Notes under the pieces: generated by a model
The model's database searches: none
The model's input: only the letters and a program-made list of their open reading frames with translations
What the model was told of the DNA's origin: nothing
Made by a program: the position numbers and the translations under genes
Shown here: piece after piece, positions 54,607-63,841 of the stretch
Layout of the letters: the number at the start of each line of letters is the position of its first letter
Numbering within the stretch: position 1 is the stretch's first letter
DNA from: Aliihoeflea aestuarii
GTDB lineage: Bacteria; Pseudomonadota; Alphaproteobacteria; Rhizobiales; Rhizobiaceae
Direction of reading: 5' to 3'
Length of the DNA stretch: 64,000 nucleotides
Assembly: GCF_024105665.1 (NCBI RefSeq)
Contig: NZ_JAAAMK010000004.1
Span: forward strand, 124,001 to 188,000

Positions 54607-55692
54607 ATGTGCGTGTTCCTGATCCTCGCAGCGCTCACGCTCTTTCTGGTGATCGTGACGCTCCTGCCCTTCCTTCCGTTCTCGCACGGCATCGTCAGGG
54701 TGGGGGATTTTCCGCGCCAGCAATTCTTCTGGCTGGCGCTGGTCCTGCTTGTCCTGTCCGTGGCTCTCGGCGACGATGCGACGGGCTGGCGTGTCATGCA
54801 GATGGCGCTTGCCGGCGTCATCGTCATCCATGCAAGGCACATCTTGCGCTACACGCCCCTGTGGCGAAAGCAGACCGTCGATGTCGGGCCGGCCGAAAAC
54901 GGCGTTCCGTTGAGGCTCGTCTCGGCCAATGTGAAGATGGGCAACGATCGCTATGACGAGATGCGCGCGGAGATCGCCCGCGCCGATCCCGACATCGTCG
55001 TCTTCATGGAGGTTGACGCGAAGTGGCGAAACGGCCTGTCGGCACTTCTCGACAGCTACGATCATGTGATCGACCAGACGCGCGACAATTCCTACGGCAT
55101 GATCGTGGCCTCGAAATTCCCGCTGGGCGACCTTCAGGTCGAAGAGCTTCTAACCGATGGCGTGCCGTCGGCCATCGCCTCGGTGACGGTTGCCGACGGC
55201 AAAGTCTTCCGGCTTTATTGCATCCATCCCGAACCGCCCGTCATCCATCGCGGCACCGAGGGGCGTGACGGCGAAACGGCGCTGGTCGCGCTCAAGGTGA
55301 AGGAGGAGGCGCTGCCCGTCATCGTGACCGGCGACCTCAACGACGTCGCATGGTCGATGACGACGGAGCGGTTCCGAACGGTGAGCGGCCTGCTCGATCC
55401 GCGCATCGGCAGGCGAATCTTCTCCACATTCGACGCGCGCCTGCCCTTCCTGCGCTGGCCGCTCGACCATCTGTTCCATTCGCCGGAGTTTCGACTGGTG
55501 CGCATGGAGCGGCTGAAACCCTGCGGCTCAGATCACTTTCCGGTGCTGTTCGAACTCATGTTCTGCGATGACGAAAAAGCGCATTCGGAACCGGACGAGC
55601 CGAACGGCGACGATATCAGGCAAGCACGCGAAGTGGTGAGCGACGCGCGCGCACGGACCGAAGACGCGATCGGGACGGACTGGGAGAAGTGA
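54607..55692 (+). CDS. Membrane-anchored endonuclease/exonuclease/phosphatase family protein
   Basis: This protein of 361 residues has three hydrophobic helices in the first 80, then an EEP (DNase I-like) domain facing the periplasm. Metal-site motifs are LRLVSANVKMGN, VVFMEVDAKW, IVTGDLND and the terminal GSDHFPVLFEL. Related YafD-like proteins are poorly characterised; phospholipid headgroup or nucleic acid phosphodiesters are possible substrates. A hydrophilic acidic tail of about 45 residues follows. Its stop abuts that of olsB. Confidence 0.85.
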   Translation: MCVFLILAALTLFLVIVTLLPFLPFSHGIVRVGDFPRQQFFWLALVLLVLSVALGDDATGWRVMQMALAGVIVIHARHILRYTPLWRKQTVDVGPAENGVPLRLVSANVKMGNDRYDEMRAEIARADPDIVVFMEVDAKWRNGLSALLDSYDHVIDQTRDNSYGMIVASKFPLGDLQVEELLTDGVPSAIASVTVADGKVFRLYCIHPEPPVIHRGTEGRDGETALVALKVKEEALPVIVTGDLNDVAWSMTTERFRTVSGLLDPRIGRRIFSTFDARLPFLRWPLDHLFHSPEFRLVRMERLKPCGSDHFPVLFELMFCDDEKAHSEPDEPNGDDIRQAREVVSDARARTEDAIGTDWEK

Positions 55693-56565
55693 TTACGCCG
55701 CGAAACGCTCGGCGTCAGCCCCGTAATAATTGATATAGCGCGCGGAGATTTTCTCGACCGGCATCACGACGAAGATGTCGGTCGTACCGAACGGCTCGTC
55801 GATCACGCAGCCCTCGCCGACCATCGCGCCGAGCCGCAGATAGCCCTTGATCAGCGGCGGCATCGCGGCCAGGGCCTGACGCGCATTCACAGCTTCCACC
55901 GGCATCAAATCCATCGTGTGAAAGCGGCTCTCGACGGCACGGACGGACCAATCGCCGTCAGCACGGCAATGGTGATGGAGGAACGAGAGCGCCTCGGCGT
56001 GACGCGCGGGCACGATACCGTCGAAGGACGCGCAGCCTGCCATCACGTTGATGCCGTGCCGGCGCGTATAGGCCCAGATGCCCTGCCACAACAGTTCGAC
56101 CGTTCGCTTCGAACGGTAAGGTGGAAGGACACAGGAGCGCCCAAGTTCAAGAATGTTCAGACCGGCTCTGCGCGCCGACAGGGCGCATATGTCGAATTCG
56201 GCGTTCGAATAGAAGCTGCCGGACGCCCTGGCCTGCGGCAGGAGCCGGTAGGTTCCCACGATCCGTTCGCGATCGGGTCCGGGGAGCGACGCGTCGATGA
56301 CGAGAAGATGGTCGCAGACCGCATCGAACAGATCCGCATCACGCGCTGCGGCAGCGTCTCCGGCAATCCCGCGTTCCTCGAAGAAGACCCGGTAGCGCAG
56401 CCGCTGCGCGGCCTCCACCTCGGCATCGTCCCGGGCAAGGCGCACTTCAAGCGGGCCGATGCGGCCGAGCAAACCGTCGATCAGGCCGCTGATGCTCCTG
56501 GGCAAGGTCTCATCGCTCATGACAAGGCCGGGCGTCTCGTGGTGCGCAAGAAGGGTCGGGTTCAT
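55693..56565 (-). CDS. olsB: Ornithine N-acyltransferase OlsB (ornithine lipid synthesis)
   Basis: This GNAT-fold enzyme of 290 residues adds 3-hydroxyacyl from acyl carrier protein to the alpha-amino group of ornithine, giving lyso-ornithine lipid. Family traits are LRYRVFFEERG, ILELGRSCVLPPYRSKRTVELLWQGI, GCASFDGIVP and the C-terminal GCVIDEPFGTTDIFVVMPVEKI. GGAG is 8 bases before the ATG at 56565. The second enzyme OlsA is not next to it. The product is a phosphorus-free membrane lipid used by rhizobia under phosphate or acid stress. Confidence 0.92.
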   Translation of the reverse strand: MNPTLLAHHETPGLVMSDETLPRSISGLIDGLLGRIGPLEVRLARDDAEVEAAQRLRYRVFFEERGIAGDAAAARDADLFDAVCDHLLVIDASLPGPDRERIVGTYRLLPQARASGSFYSNAEFDICALSARRAGLNILELGRSCVLPPYRSKRTVELLWQGIWAYTRRHGINVMAGCASFDGIVPARHAEALSFLHHHCRADGDWSVRAVESRFHTMDLMPVEAVNARQALAAMPPLIKGYLRLGAMVGEGCVIDEPFGTTDIFVVMPVEKISARYINYYGADAERFAA

Positions 56566-56651
56566 CAGCCTGTCTCCACCTCGTAAGGAAACGCTACAGA
56601 CCGATCGCAACACTAGCATGACAGGGCGAAATAGTCATGCGGAACGGCCCG

Positions 56652-58418
56652 TCAGCTTTGGGCTTCATCGAGGACGGCGATCAGCCTTTCGGGATCGACC
56701 GGCTTGGCAAGGACGCCGTTCGCGCCACCGGCCAGCATGCCGTCCCGGATCTCGGCGCGCTCGTCCGCCGTCAGGACGATGATCGGCACGCGCGGCAACC
56801 CGTTCGCGATCTCATGGGCGCGGATGGCCTCGATCGCCTCCAACCCGTTCATCACCGGCATCTGGAAATCCATCAGGACGGCGTCGTACCGCATTCCCGG
56901 CCGGGAGGTGGCTGCTTCCAGCGCCTGGCGTCCGTTCGACACGATATCGACGCGGTGGCCCGCACGCGTCAGCGCCGCGCGCGCCAGAAGGGCGTTGATC
57001 TCGTTGTCCTCCGCGACCAGCACGGAAAGCGCATTGTGCGAAGGCGGCCGCGCGGTGCGCATCGGCGGCTTTTCGTCGCCGATCCGCGCCAGCAACACCT
57101 TCAAAAGCGTATCGCGGCGCAGCGGGCGCGGCAGGAAGTGGCTGTAGCCATGGGCGCGGAAATGCCCCACCCGCCCCCGCGCCTTCGGATCGATGAAGAT
57201 GATCGCGGTGGCCGCGCCGCCCATCGTCGCGCGCAGCCGGTCCAGCGTCGTGCCTTCGTCGTCTTCCAGTTCGGCATCGACGATCACGATGTCCAGGACG
57301 GTTTCGGCCGCCGCCTCGTCGATGTCGCGCGCAACCGTCGCAGCCCCGCCATTGTCCGCGATGGTCAGGGCCATCGCCTCGCTTTCCATTCGGTTCTGCG
57401 ACAGGATCAGAACGCGTTTTCCGGCGAGCGTTTCGCCAGTCATGCTCTCGCCCAGCACACCGACCGGGATTTCTGCCGCGAAGATCGATCCTTGGGACGG
57501 GCGGCTCGCAGCCGACAATCTACCGCCCATCGCCTCGGCGATGCGCCGCGAGATCGCAAGCCCGAGCCCGGCTCCCGCCTGGCGCAGGGAGGGGTCGTCG
57601 CCTGCCTGTTCGAACTCGTTGAAGATGCGCGCCAGATCATCGGGTTCGAGCCCCGGTCCCGTGTCGCGTACGGCAAAGCGCAGCAGCGTGCGGCCGTTCA
57701 TCTGACGGCGCGAGATCGTGACGAGAACGCCGCCTCTGTCGGTGAACTTGATCGCGTTGCCGACGAGATTGAGCAGGATCTGACGTGTCTTGCCGCCGTC
57801 GATAAGAACGCGGTCGGGCACGCCGCGCGCAACATGAAGCCCCAGACCGATGCCCTTGGCATGGGCGCGTGCGGCCAGAAGCTCGACGACGTTTTCGGCC
57901 AGTTCGCGCGGGCATGTCGACCGCGGATCGAGGTTCAGCCTGCCATGTTCCAAGGTGGCGTGATCGAGCAGGTCCTCGACGAGCGCCAGAAGCGCGTTCG
58001 ACGAGGTCGAGATCGCGGAAACATAGGTCGCCTGCTCGGGTGTCAGTTCCGTCTGGCCGAGAAGTCTGGCCATTCCCATGATGCCGTTCATGGGCGTTCG
58101 GATTTCATGGCTGACGGTTGCGACGAAACGCGATTTCGCCGCGCTCGCCGCTTCCGCCTCGCGCGCCCTGCGCGCAGCGTCTTCGAGTGCACCGCCGCGC
58201 CGGCGATAAAAGGCGGCGACGGCCGCCGCAAGGCCGCCTGCCGCGAAAGCAAGGACGATGAAAGGGTGCGAGCCGACCAGCAGAGCGAGCACCGCCATAA
58301 TCAGCATAAGGATTGCCAGAATCGCCGCAAGCGCTCGCAACGGGACGGTGTACCTGGCGCGGGGCGTTGCGGGCTCACCGACAAGGGACGGCACGGGATT
58401 GGGCGACATGAGACGCAT
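56652..58418 (-). CDS. Membrane hybrid histidine kinase with two receivers
   Basis: This 588-residue kinase has two transmembrane helices (about residues 28-48 and 52-70) and almost no external sensor loop. A coiled segment leads to HisKA ([18 protein letters not shown], His about 105), the ATPase domain ([36 protein letters not shown]) and two receiver-like domains. The first (about 330-445) has lost much of the usual acidic pocket. The second (about 465-585) is complete, with [23 protein letters not shown] and AKPVD. AGGG sits 6 bases before the ATG at 58418. Signal and target are unknown. Confidence 0.9.
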   Translation of the reverse strand: MRLMSPNPVPSLVGEPATPRARYTVPLRALAAILAILMLIMAVLALLVGSHPFIVLAFAAGGLAAAVAAFYRRRGGALEDAARRAREAEAASAAKSRFVATVSHEIRTPMNGIMGMARLLGQTELTPEQATYVSAISTSSNALLALVEDLLDHATLEHGRLNLDPRSTCPRELAENVVELLAARAHAKGIGLGLHVARGVPDRVLIDGGKTRQILLNLVGNAIKFTDRGGVLVTISRRQMNGRTLLRFAVRDTGPGLEPDDLARIFNEFEQAGDDPSLRQAGAGLGLAISRRIAEAMGGRLSAASRPSQGSIFAAEIPVGVLGESMTGETLAGKRVLILSQNRMESEAMALTIADNGGAATVARDIDEAAAETVLDIVIVDAELEDDEGTTLDRLRATMGGAATAIIFIDPKARGRVGHFRAHGYSHFLPRPLRRDTLLKVLLARIGDEKPPMRTARPPSHNALSVLVAEDNEINALLARAALTRAGHRVDIVSNGRQALEAATSRPGMRYDAVLMDFQMPVMNGLEAIEAIRAHEIANGLPRVPIIVLTADERAEIRDGMLAGGANGVLAKPVDPERLIAVLDEAQS

Positions 58419-58491
58419 GGCCTACCCTGTCACGAACGCGTTAGGGAACAGGCGGTGCGACCGTTCGCATTTTAACGGTCGCTCCGGGACT

Positions 58492-59481
58492 TCACATCTC
58501 CACGACGACACGGCCGCGAATCTTGCCCTCGACGATGTCGCGCGCGGCCTCCTGGATGCCGGAAAACGAGATCGTCGTCGACAATTCCGCCAGCTTTCCC
58601 GTATCGAGGTCGGTGCTTATGCGCCGCCATGCCTCTTCGCGAATCTCGCGCGGAGCCATGACCGAATCGATGCCGAGCAGCGACACGCCGCGCAGGATGA
58701 AGGGTGCGACGCTGGTCGGAAGATCCATGCCGCCGGCAAGGCCGCACGCGGAAACCGCACCGCCATAGGAGGTCATCGACAAGACGTTCGCCAGCGTGTG
58801 GCTGCCGACCGAATCGATCCCGCCCGCCCAGCGCTCCTTGTTCAGCGCCTTCGCCGGCTGCGACAGTTCCTCGCGGTCGATGATGTCGCTCGCGCCCAGC
58901 GATTTCAGATAGGCGCTTTCCGAGGTCCGGCCGGTCGAGGCGACGATCTGGTAGCCGAGCTTGGCGAGGATGGCGATCGCGACCGAGCCGACGCCGCCCG
59001 CCGCACCCGTGACCACGACAGGCCCGCGCGCCGGCACGATGCCATGCCGCTCCAGCGCCATGACGCACAGCATCGCCGTATAGCCGGCCGTTCCGACCGC
59101 CATGGCGTTGCGGGCGCTGATGCCGTCCGGCTGCTTCACCAGCCAGTCACCGTTGACGCGGGCGCGGCCCGCATAGGCGCCATGGTGGGTTTCGCCGACG
59201 CCCCAGCCATTGAGAATGACCTTGTCGCCTTCCTTCCAGTCCGGATGGCTGGATGAGGTGACCGTGCCGGCGAAGTCGATGCCGGGAATGAGCGGCCATT
59301 TGCGCACGACGGGCGCCTTGCCGGTGATGGCGAGGCCGTCCTTGTAGTTGACCGTCGTCGCTTCGACGGCGACCGTCACGTCGCCTTCCATCAGGTCGGA
59401 ATCGGTGAGCTCCACCTCCTCCACCTTTTGAACCTTGTTCTCGTCGCGTGAGACGAGGATGGCCTTGAAGCTTTCCGACAT
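58492..59481 (-). CDS. AcuI-like NADPH-dependent quinone-type oxidoreductase (acrylyl-CoA reductase family)
   Basis: This MDR-family enzyme of 329 residues has no zinc-binding cysteines, as in the YhdH/AcuI group. The N-terminal part has NYKDGLAITGKAPVVRKWPLIPGIDFAG and the cofactor domain VVVTGAAGGVGSVAIAILAKLG. The ending GRVVVEM is common in this group. AcuI reduces acryloyl-CoA to propionyl-CoA, for example in 3-hydroxypropionate and DMSP degradation; the substrate here is not proven. A palindromic repeat lies 28 bases upstream of its start. Confidence 0.88.
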   Translation of the reverse strand: MSESFKAILVSRDENKVQKVEEVELTDSDLMEGDVTVAVEATTVNYKDGLAITGKAPVVRKWPLIPGIDFAGTVTSSSHPDWKEGDKVILNGWGVGETHHGAYAGRARVNGDWLVKQPDGISARNAMAVGTAGYTAMLCVMALERHGIVPARGPVVVTGAAGGVGSVAIAILAKLGYQIVASTGRTSESAYLKSLGASDIIDREELSQPAKALNKERWAGGIDSVGSHTLANVLSMTSYGGAVSACGLAGGMDLPTSVAPFILRGVSLLGIDSVMAPREIREEAWRRISTDLDTGKLAELSTTISFSGIQEAARDIVEGKIRGRVVVEM

Positions 59482-59508
59482 TTCAACTCCCTGAGCGCGT
59501 CTTTTGGC

Positions 59509-59560
59509 TAGACCATGATGCCGAAAAGTGGGAACCGGTTTTCGGGCGACATCATGGTCC
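59509..59560. repeat. 51-base palindromic repeat, copy 2
   Basis: Outer arms GACCATGATG (59511-59520) and CATCATGGTC (59550-59559) are exact inverted copies. Reverse-complemented it matches copy 1 at 44320-44372 except at about two positions. It lies between the AcuI-like gene and lspA. The 93 bases from here to lspA contain no gene. Confidence 0.85.
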
Positions 59561-59654
59561 AACTCTATATTTGCCGCATGTCTGCGACGCCAAGTGCGTT
59601 CACCCTGGCTGCATCATGCTCCAGCCGCGACTTTGGGGGGTTGCCCGGTCGGCG

Positions 59655-60152
59655 TCAATCTTTGGCTTCGGCGCGCCGGCTTTTGCGCCAGGCGATCAGT
59701 TCCTCGATGATCACCAGAAACGCCCCAACCGTGATGAAGGCATCGGCCAGATTGAAGACCGCGAACGACCAGTTCGGCAGGTGGAAGAGCAGATAGTCGA
59801 CCACATAGCCGAGGAACACGCGGTCGATGAGGTTGCCGATCGCGCCGCCGATGATGAGCGCGAAGCCGATCCGCGCCCAGCGCTGATGCGGCGTCGTCTG
59901 GCCTGCCAAATAGAGCACGAATGCCGTTACCGCCGCGGTCAGCACCACGAGGCCGACGGACCCGAAATCCGAAAGCAGCGAGAAGGCGATGCCGGTATTG
60001 TGGGTGCGAAACAGCGAGAAGAAGGGCACGATCTCGATGCGCTCATGCATCGCCATGCCGGTCTCGACGGCATATTTGATCCACTGGTCGAGCGCGACGG
60101 CGAGGATCACGGCCAGACCGTAGCCGATCAGCGTTTTGCGGTTCACGGTCAA
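59655..60152 (-). CDS. lspA: Lipoprotein signal peptidase LspA
   Basis: This inner-membrane aspartic protease of 165 residues cleaves signal peptides of lipoproteins after lipidation. Four helices are evident. The two catalytic aspartates lie in [18 protein letters not shown] and [11 protein letters not shown], the family signature segments, and NTGIAFSLL is present near residue 52. It overlaps the rRNA methyltransferase gene by 4 bases. Confidence 0.96.
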   Translation of the reverse strand: MTVNRKTLIGYGLAVILAVALDQWIKYAVETGMAMHERIEIVPFFSLFRTHNTGIAFSLLSDFGSVGLVVLTAAVTAFVLYLAGQTTPHQRWARIGFALIIGGAIGNLIDRVFLGYVVDYLLFHLPNWSFAVFNLADAFITVGAFLVIIEELIAWRKSRRAEAKD

Positions 60153-60997
60153 AGTCTTTCTCCGATCGCGAGCGCGGCCCGGCGCGCCTCGTAGAGCATG
60201 ATGCCGGTGGCGACGCTCAGATTGAGCGAATCCGCGCGTCCGGCCTGGGGAATGCGCACCAGTTCGTCGCAGGCAGAGCTGAGATTTTCAGGCAGGCCCT
60301 GCTGCTCGTTGCCCATCAAAAGCACGACGGGACGGCCGGCATAGGACGGCGTGCGGTAGTCGACCGAGCCTTTCAGATGCGTACCGATCAACGCCGCCTT
60401 CGTCTTCGTCTTCCATTGAAGGAAGACGTCGGGCGTTGCGCGCGCGACCGGCACCGAGAACACCGAGCCCATCGTGGCCCGCACCGTTTCCAGCGAAAAC
60501 GGATCGGTCGTCTCGCCGAGGAGGATGACGCCCTTCGCGCCGACCGCATCGACGGTGCGGATGATGGTGCCCAGATTGCCCGGATCGCGGACCCGATCGA
60601 GCGCGACCCACACATCGTCACCCTTGGGCGCGATGTCGGAGAGCTTCATCAGCTTCTGCTCGAAAACGCCGACGACCATTTGCGGATTGTCTCTGCGCGT
60701 AATCGCGCCGAGCACCTTTTCGGAGACTTCGAGCACCAGCCCGCCGGATGCCACCGTGCGCGCCGCGACTTTTTCGACGGCCGCATTGCCGCGCCCGGCC
60801 TTGGAATAGATCAGCGTCTTGATCGTCCAGCCGCTATCGAGCGCGTCGATGACGAGTTTCAGCCCCTCGGCCATGAACGCGTTCTGCTCGTCGCGATACT
60901 TCTTCAGCGCGAGCGCCTTGATATCCTTGACGATGGGGTTCGAAAGGCTGGTGATTTCCTTCACCTGACCGACGCGGGGCGTTCTCGTCTCGGTCAT
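60149..60997 (-). CDS. TrmH/SpoU-family RNA 2'-O-methyltransferase
   Basis: This SPOUT enzyme of 282 residues methylates ribose in rRNA or tRNA. An N-terminal substrate-binding domain (about residues 1-105; [28 protein letters not shown] is typical) is followed by the SPOUT domain with motifs [28 protein letters not shown] and [16 protein letters not shown], which form the knotted AdoMet site. The pattern fits the 23S rRNA group (RlmB/TsnR-like). It overlaps genes on both sides by 4 bases. Confidence 0.92.
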   Translation of the reverse strand: MTETRTPRVGQVKEITSLSNPIVKDIKALALKKYRDEQNAFMAEGLKLVIDALDSGWTIKTLIYSKAGRGNAAVEKVAARTVASGGLVLEVSEKVLGAITRRDNPQMVVGVFEQKLMKLSDIAPKGDDVWVALDRVRDPGNLGTIIRTVDAVGAKGVILLGETTDPFSLETVRATMGSVFSVPVARATPDVFLQWKTKTKAALIGTHLKGSVDYRTPSYAGRPVVLLMGNEQQGLPENLSSACDELVRIPQAGRADSLNLSVATGIMLYEARRAALAIGERL

Positions 60998-62004
60998 TCG
61001 GCCACCCAGCGTGAAAAGAGCGAGGTCGACAGCGCGCGGCCGGCCGACTTCTCGCGGATGATGAGTTCGCCTGACTCCACGCGCCCGCCATATCCGGCGA
61101 AAATATCGCGCATCAGCGCATGGATTGCGAAGAAGGACGAACGGATCGAATAGGCCGTCAGCACGACACCGATGGGTTTATCGCTCATGATCGCGCGGCA
61201 GATGTCGGCCATTGCGGGCAGATCCTCGAAGAGTTGCCAGACCTCTCCCTTGGGACCGCGCCCATAGGCGGGTGGATCGAAGAGGATGATATCGTAGCGG
61301 CTCTTGCGGCGCTCCTCGCGCTCGACGAACTTCATCGCGTCCTCGCAGATCCAGCGGATCGGCTTGTCGGCGAGCCCGGCCATATCCTGATTCTCGCGCG
61401 CCCAGCCGATCGCCTTTTTCGAGGCGTCGACATGGGTGACTTCCGCGCCCGCGCGCGCGGCGACCAGCGAGGCGAGGCCGGTATAGCCGAAGAGGTTCAG
61501 TACCTTTACCGGGCGTTTGGCCGCCTTGATCCACTCTTCCATCTGGCGCCAGTGCGAAGCCTGTTCGGGAAAGACGCCGACATGGCGAAACGAGGTGAAC
61601 CGGCCCAGATAGTCGATCCCGTCATGCTTCATCGGCCAGGTCTCGCCAAGCGGCGATTTCGGGAAGCGCCAGCGGCCCATGCCTTCCTCGTCGGTATCGC
61701 CGGTGAAGATTGCGTCGACATTTTCCCAATCGCGTGCCGGCAATGCCGGTTGCCAGATGGCCTGTCCCTCGGGACGCACGATGCGGTAGGGGCCGTATTG
61801 CTCGAGCTTCCGGCCCGCGCCCGAATCGATCAGCGCGTAGTCGTCGTTCGGCTCGACTTCGAGAATCAGCGGAAGTTTTTCGCCCGGCAGCGTGCCGGCG
61901 CGGCGCGACAGATCCCGCGCAGGCTTTAAGACCGGCGCGGCCACCGCTTCGCGCGGTGCACGCTCTGACCTGTCGCGGCGCTTTTGGCGCTCCTTCGGCT
62001 TCAA
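60994..62004 (-). CDS. Class I AdoMet-dependent methyltransferase, RlmI-like
   Basis: This protein of about 336 residues resembles the RlmI/RlmK group of 23S rRNA m5C methyltransferases. It has an N-terminal strand-rich part (LILEVEPNDDYALIDSGAGRKLEQYGPY), then the AdoMet fold with VLNLFGYTGLASLVAARAGA, HVDASKKAIGWARENQ, WICEDAMKFV and the catalytic-loop segment IILFDPPAYGRGPKGE. No ATG lies near the N-terminus in this frame. The TTG at 62004 follows GGGAG and gives a normal, basic N-terminus (KPKERQKRRDRSERA). The frame continues far upstream, antisense to the HAD gene, and is not coding there. Confidence 0.87.
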   Translation of the reverse strand: MKPKERQKRRDRSERAPREAVAAPVLKPARDLSRRAGTLPGEKLPLILEVEPNDDYALIDSGAGRKLEQYGPYRIVRPEGQAIWQPALPARDWENVDAIFTGDTDEEGMGRWRFPKSPLGETWPMKHDGIDYLGRFTSFRHVGVFPEQASHWRQMEEWIKAAKRPVKVLNLFGYTGLASLVAARAGAEVTHVDASKKAIGWARENQDMAGLADKPIRWICEDAMKFVEREERRKSRYDIILFDPPAYGRGPKGEVWQLFEDLPAMADICRAIMSDKPIGVVLTAYSIRSSFFAIHALMRDIFAGYGGRVESGELIIREKSAGRALSTSLFSRWVAE

Positions 62005-62118
62005 CTTCGCATATCTCCCGGAAATGGTGGCGCGCTTCTGACATAGAGGCGCGGCAATCGCAAGGAAAGCGCCGATCAGGCACTTTTCCCGAGCCACGTC
62101 AGCGGATAGAACGCCGCG

Positions 62119-62823
62119 ATGGCGCAACACCTTCATACGATCGGCTTCGACGCCGACGACACGCTCTGGCAGAACGAGCAGTTCTTTCGCATGACGGAGG
62201 CGCATTTCGCCGAGCTTCTGGCCGATCACGCCGAGACGGACCGACTGACGGAACGCCTGCTCGAAGCGGAAAAACGGAATCTCGGCCATTACGGGTTCGG
62301 CATCAAGGGTTTCACGCTCTCGATGATCGAGACGGCCATCGAGGTGACGGACGGCAAGGTGGACGCGCAAACCATCGCGAAAATCCTCGCAGCCGGGCGC
62401 GAGATGCTGCGCCATCCGGTGGAGACGCTGCCGTATGTCGGCGATACGCTGGAGGCGCTGGCGGGGCGGCATCGGCTGGTGCTGATCACCAAGGGCGATT
62501 TGTTCGATCAGGAGCGCAAGCTTGCCGCTTCCGGGCTCGGCGACCATTTCGACGCGGTCGAGATCGTTTCCGACAAGTCGGCGGCGACCTATCGGCGCGT
62601 CTTCGCTGATCACTGCGCCGACGCGATGATGATCGGCAATTCACTCAAGTCCGACATCCTGCCGGCACTGGAGGTCGGAAGCTGGGGCGTCTACGTTCCG
62701 CACGCACTGACATGGACCTACGAACACGCCGACAAGCCGGAAATGAATCCGCGTTATCGCGAAATGACCGATCTGTCCGGGCTCGGCCCGCTCATCCAGG
62801 AAATCGAAGGAACCAAGCGTTGA
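62119..62823 (+). CDS. HAD-superfamily hydrolase
   Basis: This small phosphatase-like enzyme of 234 residues has the HAD motifs in order: GFDADDTLW with nucleophile Asp, VLITKG (motif II), a Lys in VSDKSAATYRRVF and MIGNSLKSDILPAL (motif IV). A helical cap lies between motifs I and II. The substrate is unknown. It is coupled to the hydrolase gene downstream, whose TTG start overlaps its stop codon. Confidence 0.9.
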   Translation: MAQHLHTIGFDADDTLWQNEQFFRMTEAHFAELLADHAETDRLTERLLEAEKRNLGHYGFGIKGFTLSMIETAIEVTDGKVDAQTIAKILAAGREMLRHPVETLPYVGDTLEALAGRHRLVLITKGDLFDQERKLAASGLGDHFDAVEIVSDKSAATYRRVFADHCADAMMIGNSLKSDILPALEVGSWGVYVPHALTWTYEHADKPEMNPRYREMTDLSGLGPLIQEIEGTKR

Positions 62824-63779
62824 AGAAAGCCGCCCTCCTCGCCGCCACGCTTCTGGCCGCTCCCGCGATCGCCGATGAACGCGAAATCCTTGCCGAGGTC
62901 GAGAACGGACCTTTGGCCGGCACGCTGACGCCCCCCGTCGGCCCGGCCACCACCGTGCCGGTCGTCATCCTCCCCGGATCGGGCCTGACCGACCGCGACG
63001 GCAACAGCCCGCTCGGCATCGCCGCCGCCTCCTACCGGCTGCTGGCCGAAGGACTGGCGGCTCAGGGCGTGCCGACGATCCGCATCGACAAGCGCGGTCT
63101 TTTCGGCAGCGCGGCCGAGTTCGGCGATCCGAACGCCGTCACCTTCGACGATTACGCCGCCGACGCGCTGGCATGGGTCGACAAAGCCGTCGAAGAAACC
63201 GGCGCGCATTGCGCGTTTCTCCTCGGCCACAGCGAAGGCGGGCTGACGGCGCTTGTCGCGGCCCAGCAGGTAAACGAGAATCTGTGCGGCCTGATCCTCG
63301 TCGCGACGCCTTCGCGGCCGTTCGGCCAGACGATTTTGAGCCAGTTGCGCGCCGATCCGGCGAACGCACCGCTCATCGAGGATGCCGAGCGTGCGGTCGC
63401 GGCGCTGGAAGCCGGCGAAACGATCGACGTATCCACGCTGCATCCGGCGCTTGCCGGTCTCTTTTCGCCGGCGATCCAGCCCTTCCTGATCGATGCGGTC
63501 GCGCGCGATCCGGCAAGCCTCATCGGCAACGTCCATGTGCCGGTGAAGATCGTGCAGGGCGGGCGAGACATTCAGATCGGCGAGGATGACGCGGCACGCC
63601 TCGCCGCGGCCTATCCGTCGGCCGAGTTTCTCATCATCCCCGAGATGAACCACGTCCTCAAGGCCGCACCGGCCGGCGACCGGGCCGGCAACATCGCGAC
63701 CTATGTGGACCCGGACCTGCCGCTGGCGACGGGCGTGGTGGAAGCAATCGCGGAATTCGTGCGCATCCATGAGCGTTGA
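62820..63779 (+). CDS. Secreted alpha/beta hydrolase
   Basis: This protein of 319 residues has a signal peptide (KKAALLAATLLAAPAIA) and an alpha/beta-hydrolase domain. VVILPGSGLTDRDGNSP forms the oxyanion region, TIRIDKRGLFGS follows, the nucleophile is in LLGHSEGGLTAL, the acid in QGGRDIQIG and His in IPEMNHVLKAA. The closest pattern is the dienelactone hydrolase/YqiA-like esterase group. It starts at the TTG at 62820, overlapping the HAD stop, with GAAGGA 8 bases upstream; the longer frame further upstream is antisense-like and lacks a signal sequence. Confidence 0.86.
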   Translation: MKKAALLAATLLAAPAIADEREILAEVENGPLAGTLTPPVGPATTVPVVILPGSGLTDRDGNSPLGIAAASYRLLAEGLAAQGVPTIRIDKRGLFGSAAEFGDPNAVTFDDYAADALAWVDKAVEETGAHCAFLLGHSEGGLTALVAAQQVNENLCGLILVATPSRPFGQTILSQLRADPANAPLIEDAERAVAALEAGETIDVSTLHPALAGLFSPAIQPFLIDAVARDPASLIGNVHVPVKIVQGGRDIQIGEDDAARLAAAYPSAEFLIIPEMNHVLKAAPAGDRAGNIATYVDPDLPLATGVVEAIAEFVRIHER

Positions 63780-63841
63780 GTTCGGCGATTCCTCGACCAC
63801 TTCAACGTCAATCGTAATTCCACATCCGGCGCAAGGCGCGT

